From positions 124,001 through 188,000 of the forward strand of contig JAKTTT010000011.1 in NCBI GenBank assembly GCA_030581615.1: a stretch of 64,000 nucleotides of DNA, read 5' to 3'. How positions within the stretch are numbered: the first letter of the stretch is position 1; each line of letters opens with the position of its first letter. A program made the position numbers and the translations under genes. Positions 10,611 to 22,465 of this stretch are shown here, piece by piece. The DNA comes from Alloascoidea africana. Its lineage: Eukaryota; Ascomycota; Alloascoideomycetes; Alloascoideales; Alloascoideaceae. The notes under the pieces were generated by a model that searched no databases, had not been told where the DNA came from, and was given only the letters and a program-made list of their open reading frames with translations.

Positions 10611-12654
10611 ATGCAGCTTACTTGGAAAGATATCCCTCCTGTTCCTACCAGCAATGAGTAAGTTTTACAAGGAATAACAAAATCTAGTACTGTGGACTAA
10701 CGATGAGCTCATCCAGATTGTTGGATATTGTTCTTAACCGAACACAGAGAAAGACTCCTACTGTTATAAGGGCGGGGTTTAAAATTTCTCGAATCAAAGC
10801 GTTTTATATGAGAAAGGTTCGATTCACTGCAGGTATGTACACATCGATATGCTTATACTTCTTCTCTGATATTAACTCTGTTTCTGGTTAGATGGTTTTA
10901 GTGAAAAATTTGAAGAATTGATCAAGGGATTCCCCAACATCAATGATATTCATCCATTCCATCGTGATCTGATGGATACACTTTACGAAAAGAATCATTT
11001 CAAAGTTTCTCTCGGTCAGGTTTCAAAATGCAAAAGTATGATTGAGTCTGTTTCAAGAGATTACGTCCGCTTGTTAAAGTTTGGCCAATCCCTTCTCCAG
11101 TGTAAGCAGTTGAAAAAAGCTGCTCTAGGAAGAATGGCAACTCTTGTAAAAAAATTGAAAGAGCCATTACAGTATTTGGAGCAGGTAAGGCAGCATTTGG
11201 GCAGATTACCTTCTATTGATCCAAACACTCGAACCTTGTTGATCTGTGGCTATCCAAACGTTGGAAAGTCTTCGTTTTTACGCTGTATCACAAGAGCAGA
11301 TGTTGATGTTCAACCATATGCCTTTACCACCAAATCTTTGTATGTTGGACACTTTGATTACAAATACCTTAGATTTCAGGCTATAGACACACCTGGTATT
11401 TTGGATAGGCCCACTGAGGAGATGAACAATATTGAAATGCAATCTATCTATGCGATTGCACACATAAGATCATGTGTGCTCTACTTTATGGATTTATCCG
11501 AGCAGTGTGGGTTCTCTGTTGAAGACCAGGTTAAACTTTTTCACTCTATTAAGCCTCTTTTTGCAAACAAGACTGTGATTGTTGTTATCAACAAGATTGA
11601 TATTATCAGGCCCGAAGACCTTTCCGAGGAAAGACAGGAGCTTCTCAAAACGATCTTGGAGGCAGGAAATGTCGAAATTATGCAACTCTCTTGTCATGAA
11701 GATGAAGGTGTTATGGAGGTCCGTAATAAAGCATGCGAAAAGCTACTAACAGCAAGAATTGAACAAAAATTGAAGGGAACAGCCCGTGTTAATAATGTCA
11801 TGAATAAAATTCACGTTGCTCAACCTGTGCAGCGTGATGACGTCAAAAGAGAGGCTTTCATTCCCTCTGGTGCGCTCTCTCTTCCTAAATATGATGCAAA
11901 CGATCCCAACCGAAGGAAATTGCAAAGGGATGTTGAGGCAGAGAATGGTGGCGCTGGCGTTTACAGTATGAATTTGAAAGAGAATTATATTCTGGACGAC
12001 GAAGAGTGGAGGAATGATGTTATTCCTGAAATTCTGAATGGTAAAAATGTGGCCGACTACATCGACCCCGATATTATGGCAAAGCTAGATGCACTGGAGG
12101 AGGAGGAAGAACGACTAGAACAGGAAGGTTTCTATGACTCGGATAATGACCTGGATGATGAAGAAGAGCTTGAGATAAGTGAAAAAGCGGCCTGGATAAG
12201 GAACAAACAAAAGCTTATAATGAACGAGAACAGGTCCAGAAAGCATCTAAAGAACAGGGCTATTATCCCCAGGAAAGACAAGAAGAAGACTCTTTCAGAG
12301 TTAGAATCACACCTTACAAAGGTAGGATATGACGCTTCCTCATTCAGCGCAATGAGGTCATCTCGTGACAAGAGGAAAGCAAGCTCTCGCGGAGCAGATG
12401 TACTCATGGACGAAGTTGAATCTGCAACGGCTGGGAATGTATCTGGAAAGGTGTCTAGAGTGCAGTCGGATCGACTCAACGACGGTGTTTCTGATGAGAA
12501 GATGCGTGAAAAGACTGCGAAGTTGGTCAAGATTCAACAAAGAGAAAGGAATAGGTTGGCAAGAGTTGGCGAAGCTGATAGGCATGTTGCTGTTACGATG
12601 CCCAAGCATCTGTATTCTGGAAAAAGAAAGCTCGGAAAAACTCAACGTCGTTAA
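10611..12654 (+). CDS. NOG1: Nucleolar GTP-binding protein 1 (60S biogenesis GTPase)
   Basis: Three exons, 10611-10657, 10717-10832 and 10892-12654; 641 aa (S. cerevisiae Nog1 is 647). Splicing yields [12 protein letters not shown], then [19 protein letters not shown], then ADGFSEKF, all near-identical to the family. GTPase motifs are visible: G1 GYPNVGKSS near residue 173, G3 DTPG, G4 NKID. The acidic C-terminal region and the [14 protein letters not shown]-like end are also present. Nog1 joins pre-60S particles in the nucleolus, inserts its C-terminus into the exit tunnel, and leaves with Rlp24 in the cytoplasm. Intron 1 (60 bp) has GTAAGT and GACTAAC; intron 2 (59 bp) has GTATGT and TTAACT. 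Confidence 0.97.
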
Positions 12655-13401
12655 TTGTTCATTATTGTTTTATTTTGGGGCCATTACTTTTGTTCTTTTA
12701 TTTTGCGTTTAGTAAATGTACTCCACAGCTTAGTTCTTATCAAAATAAATTTAAGGGCATTGGAGGCAGTATATATTAGTATAAACGATGTTTTGATCCA
12801 TGGCAAGGATGAAAGCTCTATTTAATTCGAGAACTCTTACTTTCTACTAGTGCTTGTTTGGTCTGTCCTGTCCCCTCTAGCCTTCTTCTGTGTGATGATC
12901 AAACCCTCAGCCTCCAATGCAACTTCATACTTGGAGGCTTATCTGCTACACATCAGAAGGCATCGGCTATTTGCACCCATCGATAAACAGTAAAACGTTT
13001 TATTCTTTTTATTTATATATATTTTCACTATTCTAAATTATCCATTTCCAGCATTGCTTTTCACAAAAGACCAAAACAAAACAAAGAAAAAAAATTACAA
13101 ACTTTTTCAAATTCAAAAATCAAAGAGAGTCGTGAGCAAAATAAACCAGCACAGCGGAATTGCATATGTTTCATACTTTTGATTTTTTTTTATTTGTCCT
13201 TTTTATAAGTGCTTCCAATTTTTTTTTGAACTTATTAACTTTTATCTACCTTTAGGTACTGGCCAAGAATCAAATAAATATTTGATACCGGTCACCTAGA
13301 TTGATGCATTTTTGTTTCTCTAAGAAAAATCATAGTGCTGAAAACTAATACCAAAAATACACGGCATACGTTCAGTCAAAAGCACGTTAACTCATTCGAC
13401 T
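12655..13401. other. Intergenic, convergent 3' ends of NOG1 and the CCCH gene
   Basis: AT-rich, with A/T homopolymer runs. No supported feature. Confidence 0.5.
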
Positions 13402-14913
13402 CTAAGCACGTGTGAAATCTTCTTCCATGTAAAAAGGCGAATCGTCCGTGACAGGTAAGTTCGAACCAACCGAAAAAGCGGAGGCTAGAGTTAAGTTATT
13501 GTTGCCGATAAAACTTCCGTTTTTGTTATTCAACATATAGGAGGGAGAACCGTAAGTCGTGGAAGTGACACTGGATTTGGAATGTGCTTGAGGAAGAAGC
13601 TTTAGATTTGTAGGAGACCTGCATGTCGGGGCTGAAGAGGGAAAAGGAGAGGATAACGACGACGATGAGACTGATGACGAAAAAGAGGAGTTCTGCGTGT
13701 TAAACAAAGCCGAATCAAAAGAAGAATATGACCCTGAATTTTGAGGATGTTGAGGGCCTGAACTGCAAGTGGGGCTAATTTGATTCGAAGTAAAACTGGG
13801 GTTTGCGGTCTGTTGGTCATGACTGAAAGGAAATGGGCGTCCTACTGTTCCTAGCGAGGGAGGGCCCGGTCTATCTGAAAGCTCCATAGGTCTCAGCGAT
13901 GAAAGACTCCAAACGTCTGGAGTCGTCAAGAGAGATGCCCTTGAGGTTCGGCTATCTCTGCGTTTCCGTTCCTGAGGTGTAAGCAGGTCAAATAGTGTAG
14001 ATGGGATTAGCTCTTCTTGCGAATAATAGGAATTCTTGCCCTTAGAATCCTCTTCAAACGTTTCAAAGGCAGTTTCTGTTGGTAATCTGTGTGTCTTTAT
14101 AATATGTCTGCTTGCACTTGGGGTGAAATCCTTGGCGGGATAGTTGTTGTCTATGTTAAACGCATCCCCAGTCAGTTCATTGTTGCCACTAGACAGAGAG
14201 GAGGATAGTCTTGCAGTAGAGGGAGGCCAAACGCCATTAGATCTTGGTGGAGCAAAGACGGTTGAAGACGAGTGGGAAACGGGGGTAATAGGCGAAGTGC
14301 CAATACTCCCGCCAGCATTGCTGCCTCCCATTTTGTACCCGGAAATCGAAGATGACGATGACCTGGAGTGGCTAGAGTGATTTGTAGACAGTGGAGCCAC
14401 GGACATTGATAGCGGCGGCGGGCGATGAGCATCGACAAAGTTGACCATTTTCGCACTATTCCCAAATATCGGAGCAGTGCTGTCTTTCGAGTTCACTACT
14501 GTTCCATCCGGGAGGATATGGGCAAGGGCGCACTTGAGACCAAACTTACAATGGCCCTTCTGGAAGTACTTGCACGGCTTTTGTCCCCACCGCAGCTGAT
14601 CGTCCAGGCTGTGACTGAAAGGGCATGTTTCGCCCGCTTGGCAACAGCCTTGTAGAAAGAACTTGCAAGGCACATGGGAAAGGTCTGATACGAGAAGAAA
14701 GTGGACGAAAATTAGTAAAATAGTTCTGGTAGCTCCAACAACAATTGGCATCGGTCAAACAGATAACAAATGAGAGTATCGCTTACTTTTTGGCTGGCAC
14801 TGGTTCTGATTTTGCGGGCGATGTGTCCGGAACGACATTTGCTGTTGGGGAGCCTGGAAAGGCACATTGCCTGGCAGGCTAATTGGTGGAGGCATAACTT
14901 GCGATCTCATCAT
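13402..14913 (-). CDS. Tandem CCCH zinc-finger protein (Lee1-like)
   Basis: Two exons, 14913-14787 and 14684-13402, with a 102-bp intron (GTAAGC donor, TTACTAAT branch, TATCAG acceptor); 469 aa. The junction gives K-N-LSHVPCKFF. Two CX7CX5CX3H fingers follow directly: CKFFLQGCCQAGETCPFSH and CKYFQKGHCKFGLKCALAH. This is the arrangement of yeast Lee1 and related RNA-binding CCCH proteins. The rest (~350 aa) is Ser/Pro/Asn-rich and probably disordered. Without the intron the frame would start with a hydrophobic false N-terminus read from intron sequence. Role unknown; likely RNA binding or post-transcriptional control. Confidence 0.85.
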
Positions 14914-17108
14914 CTAAAGAAGAAGAAGCCGGCTGCGATAAAGATATGGAAGAGAAAACAAGAGAAGAAAAGAAAAATAAAAAGAAAAAGAAAAACGAGC
15001 TACAGATGGAGAATGCACGATGACGGATGAGGAAATATAGATCAGCAAGAACATTAGAGTGCATAACACCCGTGCGCCCGAGTTTATCCTGCGTTTTGGT
15101 CTCTTTCTGAGAGCTAGAATGCCGATAAGGTTTCCAGCTTGGGGGGTTTTAATCCAGGAGTTTCACCTGGGAGTTCTACAAGGGGTCGAGATGTTCATGG
15201 GATGTGAAGGCTGCTGAGTCCCTACCTGTTACATGGCGCTGGTTTGGCAAAAACAGACGCCCTTTCGCTTCTTGTTTTCGGCTAGATGGGCTAGCTTTCC
15301 TCTTAGCCATGATTGCTAAACTAGAGCAGCCTGGGCTGGGAGTTTGAGAGAAGAAGAAAAGTATTGAACGCAATTTCACGTTATTAAGCTTTTGAAACTG
15401 TATATGTAACCCTCTATCTATCTGGGATGGGACAAATGTTGCAACTTTAATCTAATGAAGCCAAATTAATATGTAAAATGAGTTGGTAACTTATCTTTGA
15501 TACAGAGATGGGAGAATTTACGAGCAACGGATTAAATGCTTTAGATACACGCGTTCTGTCATTCAGACAGCAAGCACATTCCAGATGATGAGGAGCACAA
15601 GAAGGTTACGCAATCGCACAGCTGAATGAGTCCTTCCAACCCGTTTTATCTTGGGACTAAAACAATCTTAATCTTGAAGTGAGCGTTTTTATACCTCGCT
15701 CTCTAGCACTATGAGCATTTCAGGAACGGAATAATCTTTCGGAAGTCTGGGCCCTCAGACACCACAACAAGTCAACGGAACTTGTTCTTGTTGGAGATTT
15801 CCCTATAAGAGCTTTTTGGGGCGCCCATCAAAATAAAAGGCTTGAGCGGAGCTCTACCGTTTTCAGATGATCAAAAGCTTAGCTGAACATTGTACCTGCA
15901 GGCCTTCACGAGCGAAATAACAACCGAATAACTTGGCATCATGGGAACTGCTTAAGAATGTCTGCTACACCCGTTTTTCGCATGAATTAAATATATCTAG
16001 GTCAATAGGTATGCCAGTGGTTTGTTCAGATGATTTGCGATTGAAAAGGGCATTAAATCAGAAGATTGGGAAATGAGTCCACGAAAAAGGTTCTCAACTT
16101 AACTCCTATAGTCCTCTGTGAAAGATAGCTGGAATAAGTGCATAGCTTATTACCATTATTCAGCACTAGCCGCAATCAACCAACTCCAGTGCTATTAATA
16201 AAAATTCGATATTTATAAAGTCTGTTGGTTATTCTCCAACGTTGTACAAGTTTTTGTTTGGTCCTCTTGATCTAAGCAAAGCCTCAATAACTTTGAAACT
16301 AAACTCGAAAGACGTGATTCTCTTTAATGTCACATCTGCGAATAGCACACATTTTCGAATGAGGTCACACAAAACTCCCGAATCTCTTTTCAGCGCAGGG
16401 GAAGGAATATTTAAAACTGTTTCAATTTAACAATTCCTAGAGCAACACTAGAGGCCATCAATAAAACGGTTTTCTGGAATAATGTTGTTAGCTGGCTCTT
16501 TTTCTTTTGTAACATAGGCACAGACGTTGTCTAAGCGCTGAGAATCATCCTTGCTTCAAAAATCAAACTCATGCGCGTCTGTTTGCCTGTTTGCAAAACA
16601 TGTCTGGGCTTCTAAACCACGCTTCTCAATCATCATTCAAGCCAATATGATCCAAAAAGACATGAGGGCTGTCTCATCAAGGATAGTATCTCAGAACTGC
16701 TGAATATGTGTTTCTGATAGGGCTGCGTGGTAGGCTCTTGTGGTGCAGCTCGTCAAGTTGCTAAGGCCATCAAGACACGACGTAAACTACAGAAAAGAGC
16801 CCAGACATACTATTTGAAACAATAGCATCCCTTATTATTTCCTTGATTCGTGATTAAGGGATTAGTTGTCTTTCCGTGCCTCCAGCTTTAATTGGTGACT
16901 CTACCAGCAGCGTCAACACGGCTTACCTGTAAACTTCCAATTTGGGAAGTTTTTGGTGTTTCAGATGGCAGATACATAACAGTTGGAAACAGCCAGTGCC
17001 TATAATATATCTCCCTGTCATTTCCTTTTTCTTCATTCTCATTGTTCACTTTTGAGTTCTTGCCGCTCTTGTTTAATCACTTCTTCAGATTGTCCCTGAC
17101 CTGTAGAC
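14914..17108. other. Intergenic, 2.2 kb
   Basis: Upstream region shared by the divergent CCCH gene and the plus-strand gene at 17109. A pyrimidine-rich tract on the minus strand precedes the CCCH ATG. A TATAATATAT run near 17001 lies about 100 bp before the 17109 ATG. No RNA gene or conserved frame seen; the ORF at 16242-16430 has no recognisable feature. Confidence 0.45.
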
Positions 17109-18527
17109 ATGTCCACAAAAACTATGCTCACTAGTCCAGCAGAGGATGGATCTACCACAGGTAAAGAGGTCCCTGCCGATGACGATACTCAGAAACTTGC
17201 GGGGTTCGAAGAAACTACTCAGAATGATGGAACGAAGGGCAATGAGAATGATGGGATGAAAGGACAGGCCCTTGGATCTAGCTGCTCGGCTTTGACCATA
17301 AGCACAGGGAACGGCACCAACAAGGGGGTGCCAGAGGATACTGAAATGAAAAAAAATTTTGACATTGCGGTTCAATGCATTTCTCCAGGGTTGCCCAAGA
17401 ATATGGCCAGAGAATTAAAGACTGCTATCTTAAAGAGCAGGAGTATTGAAACCCAGCAAAGGAAACTTATAGCCAGCCGAGGAAGACCAACTCCAGATTG
17501 TCAGGATGACATTGGAAATCCTCCTCAGAAAAGAGCGTTTAGAGAACTAGAGATTGATACCAGCGGCACAAAGCCTAGTGAACTGAAAAATGTTGAAATT
17601 AATGTCCAGGGAAGAGAAAAAGATAAAACGTCAGCAACTCTAACACCACTTGGTTATTCTGCTACCAGGTCTAAGAAACGAGTACCCCCTCCCTTGAAAA
17701 TCAAGTCGATTAACTCGGAGACGGGTGGATCAAGGTTTATTTCAGACTCAATTCGGTCTGCCCCTTTGAAGCCTAGCATGGATGCCGAGTCCTATTTTCA
17801 CAACATGTACACATCAAAAGCAAACCGATTTGGAATTTCTAGCAACCCAAGAAGGAATCCCTACGGGTTATACTCGAGGTCAAAATGGGCCGTGCCATTT
17901 CTTGGTGCAAGGAAGAGACTACGACTGATGGCACCCCCAGGAAAGGGTTCACGATACCCAACAAAGTCTGAAATTGCTTCGGAAATAGCTCGTTACAAAA
18001 CAATGCTCAGGGCTAGTGGGTACAACCTGGGGACAATTGGCAAAGAAAATGGTACTGCTTTTGTCCCTCTTTCTGCAAGTTTGAAGCAGATGCCTAATAT
18101 TCAATCACCACATGTGGCTGATATTTTTCCAGATGAGTCTATCAGACTGGCCCCTGTTACATCTCAACCGATATCGGCTAGACAAGAGTGCTTTTCTTTT
18201 AACCTAAAAAGAAAAGGAAAAACAACAACGGACAGAAATAACAAAGACTCGAGCCGACGGTCAACATCTCCAGCTAGCGCCACCACCACCAAAATCCCAG
18301 CTAAACTGTCTCAAAAAACAAGTTCTGCGGAAGAGTCCGATGCTGACCCAAATGACTCTCATGCTGTTTTGCGAACAATAAAAGGACGCGTTTTCTTGGG
18401 AGAAAACTCTTATGATTGGGAACTCCAAAACTCTTCATTCGGAAACGAAAACAAAAAAGAATTCTTACAAATTTGTTCCAGCATCTGGGATAAATATTCT
18501 TCTGATCCTTCAAAATTCTTATCTTAA
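17109..18527 (+). CDS. Uncharacterised, largely disordered basic protein
   Basis: 472 aa, single exon, ATG right after a pyrimidine-rich leader. I do not recognise the family. The sequence is rich in Ser, Lys, Thr and Pro, with many basic patches (TRSKKRVPPPLKIK, GARKRLRL, RRSTSPAS) that suggest a nuclear protein. Two regions look more ordered: residues about 95-120 (NFDIAVQCISPGLPKNMAREL), which could be a helix-rich module, and the last 55 residues (LRTIKGRVFLGENSYDWEL and the following aromatic helix FLQICSSIWDKY). The length and lack of stops make it a confident gene, but function is open. Confidence 0.75.
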   Translation: MSTKTMLTSPAEDGSTTGKEVPADDDTQKLAGFEETTQNDGTKGNENDGMKGQALGSSCSALTISTGNGTNKGVPEDTEMKKNFDIAVQCISPGLPKNMARELKTAILKSRSIETQQRKLIASRGRPTPDCQDDIGNPPQKRAFRELEIDTSGTKPSELKNVEINVQGREKDKTSATLTPLGYSATRSKKRVPPPLKIKSINSETGGSRFISDSIRSAPLKPSMDAESYFHNMYTSKANRFGISSNPRRNPYGLYSRSKWAVPFLGARKRLRLMAPPGKGSRYPTKSEIASEIARYKTMLRASGYNLGTIGKENGTAFVPLSASLKQMPNIQSPHVADIFPDESIRLAPVTSQPISARQECFSFNLKRKGKTTTDRNNKDSSRRSTSPASATTTKIPAKLSQKTSSAEESDADPNDSHAVLRTIKGRVFLGENSYDWELQNSSFGNENKKEFLQICSSIWDKYSSDPSKFLS

Positions 18528-18909
18528 TGTATTAAAAGTTAACTTTTCTTTCAAACTTCAAAAATTTTCAGTCGGATGCTGATGACGAATTTCTTGTAAC
18601 CTCTCGCACCGAAGCATATTGATACATCTTTTGACATGTCCAAAGCACTTCTTGATTTATTTATTGAAGTAGCAATTTATTGTACCATACCATAATGAAT
18701 TCTGATACTTGATAATCACGGTTGAGCTTTCTGCTTAATACTACTATGACTCAATACTGATAAGTAGTCTAATACAAACTTTCATGGCCTAGAAGCAGAT
18801 GAAAAAAAGCTCATGTGTTAATATATACTACAGAAAGGATACATATATATATAAGTTTTATTTATAAAAAAAGGCTTTCTGCAAATACAAAAGCTGCTTA
18901 CTCCAATAT
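18528..18909. other. Intergenic, convergent 3' flanks
   Basis: Very AT-rich spacer between the 17109 gene and FPR3/4, with A-tracts and a TATATATATA run near 18845. No gene. Confidence 0.5.
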
Positions 18910-20151
18910 CTATTTTATATTGACAAGCTTGACATCAAAAGTCAATTCGCTATTAGCTGGAATTCCAGGTAGAGCTTTCTTACCATAGGCCATTGCAGCG
19001 GGGATAACAATTCTTCGCTCACCCTTGACTTTCATGCCAGCAACGCCCACATCCCATCCCTTGATAACCTCACCTTTTCCAAGAGTAAAGTAGAATGGCT
19101 TGCCCTTTGTGTTTGAGTCAAACACCTTACCATTTTTCAACTTGCCAATGTATCTAACACCAACTTTGGAGCCCTTTTTAGCAACTGGACCATCTCCAAC
19201 GGTCTTGTCTTCAATGGCGACGCCTCCTTGTAAAGATTTTGTAGAAGATTCAGCCTCTTCAGACTTTTTTGCTTCTGCCTTCTTGGCTTTCTTGGACACT
19301 TTTTCTTCCGTCTCATCAAGAGCTCTCTTTTTGGAGTCTTTAGATTTTTTAGACTTGCGCTTTTCTTTTTTCTCCTCCTCCTCGTCTTCCTCATTGCCAT
19401 CTTCATCAGCATCACCTCCTTTAATTTCCCTGATCTTGGCCAGAATCTCGTCCTCATCCATTTTATCAATCACTTCGTCCTCATCAGGTGTCAAGTCAAA
19501 CTCATCTTCTTCCTCGTCATCAGAGTTTGCATCATACAGCTCATCATCAGATTCTTGATCAAATGGGTGGAATATATAGTTACCAGTAAGATGAATTGGA
19601 TAAGAACCAGTACAAACCAACAAGACATCTTCTCTTGGGTTAATCACAAGGTCCAAAGTTTGCTGGAACTGAACTTTTGGAGAAAGAGTACAGATGACGT
19701 ACTCGGCAACATTGTCTTCAAGGTCATCATCATCATCATCATCATCTTCGTCATCTTCATCTTCATCATCGTCCTCTTCTTCTTCTTCCTCAACCTTCTT
19801 GGACTTTTTAGATTTTTGCTTAGGTTTAGGCTTCTCTTCTTCCTCCTCTTCATCTTCCTCCTCTTCATCCTCTTCATCGCTGTCTAGGTCAAGATATGGA
19901 GGATTAGCCCTCTTCAAAATCCTCAAAGTGGAAGGCTTTTCGTCATCATCTATAGCATTATCAGGATCGATAGCAGCCAGAGTGATCTTAATAGTGACAG
20001 GATACTCCTCTTCAATTGCTGGTGCTGGGCTATATGGATCCAACCTCAGATTGTATGACGAAAGAGGCAGCATGCTTCCAATTTCTGGAAATTCCTCTCC
20101 GTCGCTGCTGCTGTCATATTCGAGCTCGTGTACATGTTCATGGTCAGACAT
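18910..20151 (-). CDS. FPR3: Nucleolar FKBP-type prolyl isomerase, Fpr3/Fpr4-like
   Basis: 413 aa, single exon. An N-terminal nucleoplasmin-like domain ([21 protein letters not shown] onwards) is followed by two acidic Asp/Glu tracts, Lys-rich linkers, and a C-terminal FKBP domain at about 307-413 ([40 protein letters not shown]). Fpr3/4 act in the nucleolus as histone chaperones and proline isomerases on histone H3/H4 tails. In the family the N-terminal domain usually starts at the position of internal Met27 here. The 26 extra residues ([20 protein letters not shown]) may be real or the start may be Met27 at 20073. The acidic tracts are encoded by GAT/GAA microsatellite-like DNA (19,720-19,880). 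A CACGTG lies at 20285-20290. Confidence 0.93.
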   Translation of the reverse strand: MSDHEHVHELEYDSSSDGEEFPEIGSMLPLSSYNLRLDPYSPAPAIEEEYPVTIKITLAAIDPDNAIDDDEKPSTLRILKRANPPYLDLDSDEEDEEEEDEEEEEEKPKPKQKSKKSKKVEEEEEEDDDEDEDDEDDDDDDDDLEDNVAEYVICTLSPKVQFQQTLDLVINPREDVLLVCTGSYPIHLTGNYIFHPFDQESDDELYDANSDDEEEDEFDLTPDEDEVIDKMDEDEILAKIREIKGGDADEDGNEEDEEEEKKEKRKSKKSKDSKKRALDETEEKVSKKAKKAEAKKSEEAESSTKSLQGGVAIEDKTVGDGPVAKKGSKVGVRYIGKLKNGKVFDSNTKGKPFYFTLGKGEVIKGWDVGVAGMKVKGERRIVIPAAMAYGKKALPGIPANSELTFDVKLVNIK

Positions 20152-20501
20152 TGTGATAAATTAAGATACTCAATAGCAAGTGAGAAGTGGATAAACAGAA
20201 ACAGAGGAAGTGGAAGAGGGAAAAAAATTGAGATGCCCTTTTCAATTTTTCAGTTGGGTGGTTGCTATAACAACAGCTCGACAACACGTGCTTTTTTTGC
20301 ACCATGCTCATGGCATGGCTAAACGCTGTAGGGCTTTCATACTTCACTGGTTATAATGTCTACGAAATCAGATTCAGTAAGATGGATTATTTAAAATAGA
20401 AAATGCTAATATAGAGGACAAATTTTATTAAAACGGTCGTTCACATTTTACTTAGTTCTATTTTATCTTTGATAATTGCAACAAATGCGTGAGTGGGCTC
20501 T
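20152..20501. other. FPR3/4 promoter and RPL6 3' flank
   Basis: On the minus strand a TGAAAAATTG run (RRPE-like, a ribosome-biogenesis promoter motif) lies near 20,250 and CACGTG at 20285-20290. Both are upstream of FPR3/4. No coding frame. Confidence 0.4.
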
Positions 20502-21396
20502 TTAAAAGTGTAAACGGTGCGGTTTATCTCCGTTCTTCAAACTAAAGGAAGAACGAAGGTACTGCTTCAGCAGAGGCGTCCTCTTGATAACTTTCAACAA
20601 AGCCTGGTCAACAGATTTTTGATCTTGGACTCTTTCCGACTTGATTGTCTTCTTTTCCTGCTCATCACCAAAAAACTCTGCTTCTCCAGCAGTAGATTTA
20701 CTCTTCTTCTCACGAGCAAAATAAGCAACATCAAACTTCTCCGTCTCAATGCCATCTACTGAGATCTTTGTGGAGGTTGCAATGACATACCGGGCATTGA
20801 CTCTTTTCAATGGGACACCGTTGATTTTAAATGGGCCAGAAACAAGTAGAGTATTGTCTTCCAACGACTTGAGATAAACCACTCGCTTTCCTCTGAAACG
20901 TCCTGCTAACAAAATAAGAACTGTTCCTGGTTGCAGAGAGGCACGGAGTTTCTGCGGTCGGTTGGCCTTTCTGGTGGTTTTAGGAACTGGGGCATCTTCC
21001 GCGGAATACCACTTGGGTGCCTTTATTGTTGGGATAACCCTCTCGCTGCCATTCTTGGCCTAAACAAATCAGTTTATTAGTAAAAACCGACTACTAGAGA
21101 CGTTTCTGAAGACGGCATCGGCAAGGTAAGCATGCTTCCAATTCTCCAATCCGGGCCACTATAGATAGATTACGTTTGATCAACTGCTGATTTTCGTTCA
21201 CACTTGTTCTAGATGCTTGAGCATCTGTTCATCCAATGTGTTTATGGCGATCGAGTCTCTGTTTGCCGAAATGGGAATAGATTCGAGAATAAGCCAATAC
21301 CACAAACTTTTGAAATTGAAAGCCCCTGCAACTAGTTGCCATATTAGAAACAAATTAGATACATACTCCACCGATCTGCTTCGTTCTGGTGCTCAT
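20502..21396 (-). CDS. RPL6: 60S ribosomal protein eL6
   Basis: Two exons, 21396-21367 (ten codons, [10 protein letters not shown]) and 21059-20502, separated by a 307-bp intron in phase 0; 195 aa. The body is unmistakable: [37 protein letters not shown] (as separate conserved blocks), [12 protein letters not shown] and the end [12 protein letters not shown]. The very short first exon followed by a long intron is the classic arrangement for yeast ribosomal protein genes. eL6 is a structural protein of the large subunit. The intron has a GTATGT donor and a TTTACTAATAAAC branch area. I found no convincing snoRNA boxes inside the intron. Confidence 0.96.
21060..21366 (-). other. RPL6 intron (307 bp)
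   Basis: Donor GTATGT at 21366, branch-like TACTAAT, acceptor GTTTAG at 21060. Among the longest introns in the window. It could host a snoRNA, but I cannot identify C/D or H/ACA boxes. Confidence 0.85.
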
Positions 21397-21549
21397 CTTG
21401 TTGATACTCAATAAGTGATGTTCATGCACTCAATGATTGGTACTCCAAATATCACTGTACTGAAAATTACTCACTAAATTAGTGGACTAAAGATTATCTA
21501 AGGGTAAATATGAGCACATATCTAAACAATGTGACTTGCGTTTCCTCAT

Positions 21550-21647
21550 TTAGGGAAACAAAAAGGGCCTAAAATGATATTAACAACTTGTTCCATAGAG
21601 AAAAGCTAGTGTTTGGAACTAGCGCACCGAACCAGAAATGTTAGGGC
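21550..21647 (-). promoter_or_regulatory. RPL6 promoter: two TTAGGG (CCCTAA) sites
   Basis: TTAGGG occurs on the plus strand at 21550-21555 and 21642-21647, 154 and 246 bp upstream of the RPL6 ATG. TTAGGG is the Tbf1 recognition core, and Tbf1 drives ribosomal protein genes in many yeasts outside the Saccharomyces group. The link here is inferred from motif and position only. Confidence 0.45.
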
Positions 21648-22465
21648 GGTTGAAACTCCCCTGAGTCGTTACTGAACGCTCCAGGCTAACCAGTTAGTTC
21701 ATTAGTGAACCAGCCTTTTTGCTAGCAAGCCAGAGAACGAATCGCGACAAGAACGGAAACCGCAAACCGCTTTCCAGGATCCAGAAAAGGGCCTAAGTAG
21801 AAAATTGTCTGCGATTATTTGGAATGCAGTTCAACCCGTGAAGAATGTTGCAGTTGTAGAACTTTCTTGCTTTTTAACCTCAGCGGTTGCTTTGCCTAAG
21901 CTATTCTCCGCTCAAAGCGAGCCAACGTACTTAAGCTCGTAAACTGGTGTTTTATATATTTACTCGTGTTAAATTTTCTCTCTTTGCGTGCTTTAAAGAT
22001 TTGTGTCTCCCTGGGTGCCGGACCAAGGGGGACAGCATACAGCCGGCATAGCTCTTTTCACCACGCTCACAGACTATGAGGTCTCTGTAAATACGAGAAA
22101 ATTCCAATGATAAGTAGGCAATGAGCAAATCTTGAGCCTAACGGCTGAATTTCCGGTCCGGCACAATCTTTCAGGCTTTCATAGGCTTTGTGGAACAAAA
22201 GAGGCCACCTACGTAATATGCAGAATGAAGGTGTATTTCTGAGCATTCCTATTTGTAATTATTTTTTCACCACTCCTGAATCTTTTTCTTCTCCCTCTCA
22301 AAGGATCACCAACCCTCTGGCGGACCTATTTTCCATCTCCCCAGAGCCCTTTTAATTATCGATATCCAGGATCACAATCCTTCTAACTGTATATATATAG
22401 TATCAATATTAGCTTTCTTGATACTAGTATATACTGGACTTGTGAACTCGAACTAGAATCATCGA
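21648..22465. other. Intergenic, RPL6 / eIF4G divergent region
   Basis: Promoter and long leader of eIF4G. A TATATATATAG run near 22,390 lies about 75 bp upstream of the ATG. No other feature found. Confidence 0.5.

Noticed and set aside
21060-21366. snoRNA within the RPL6 intron
   Set aside because: No convincing C/D pair or H/ACA boxes; only partial matches to RTGATGA.
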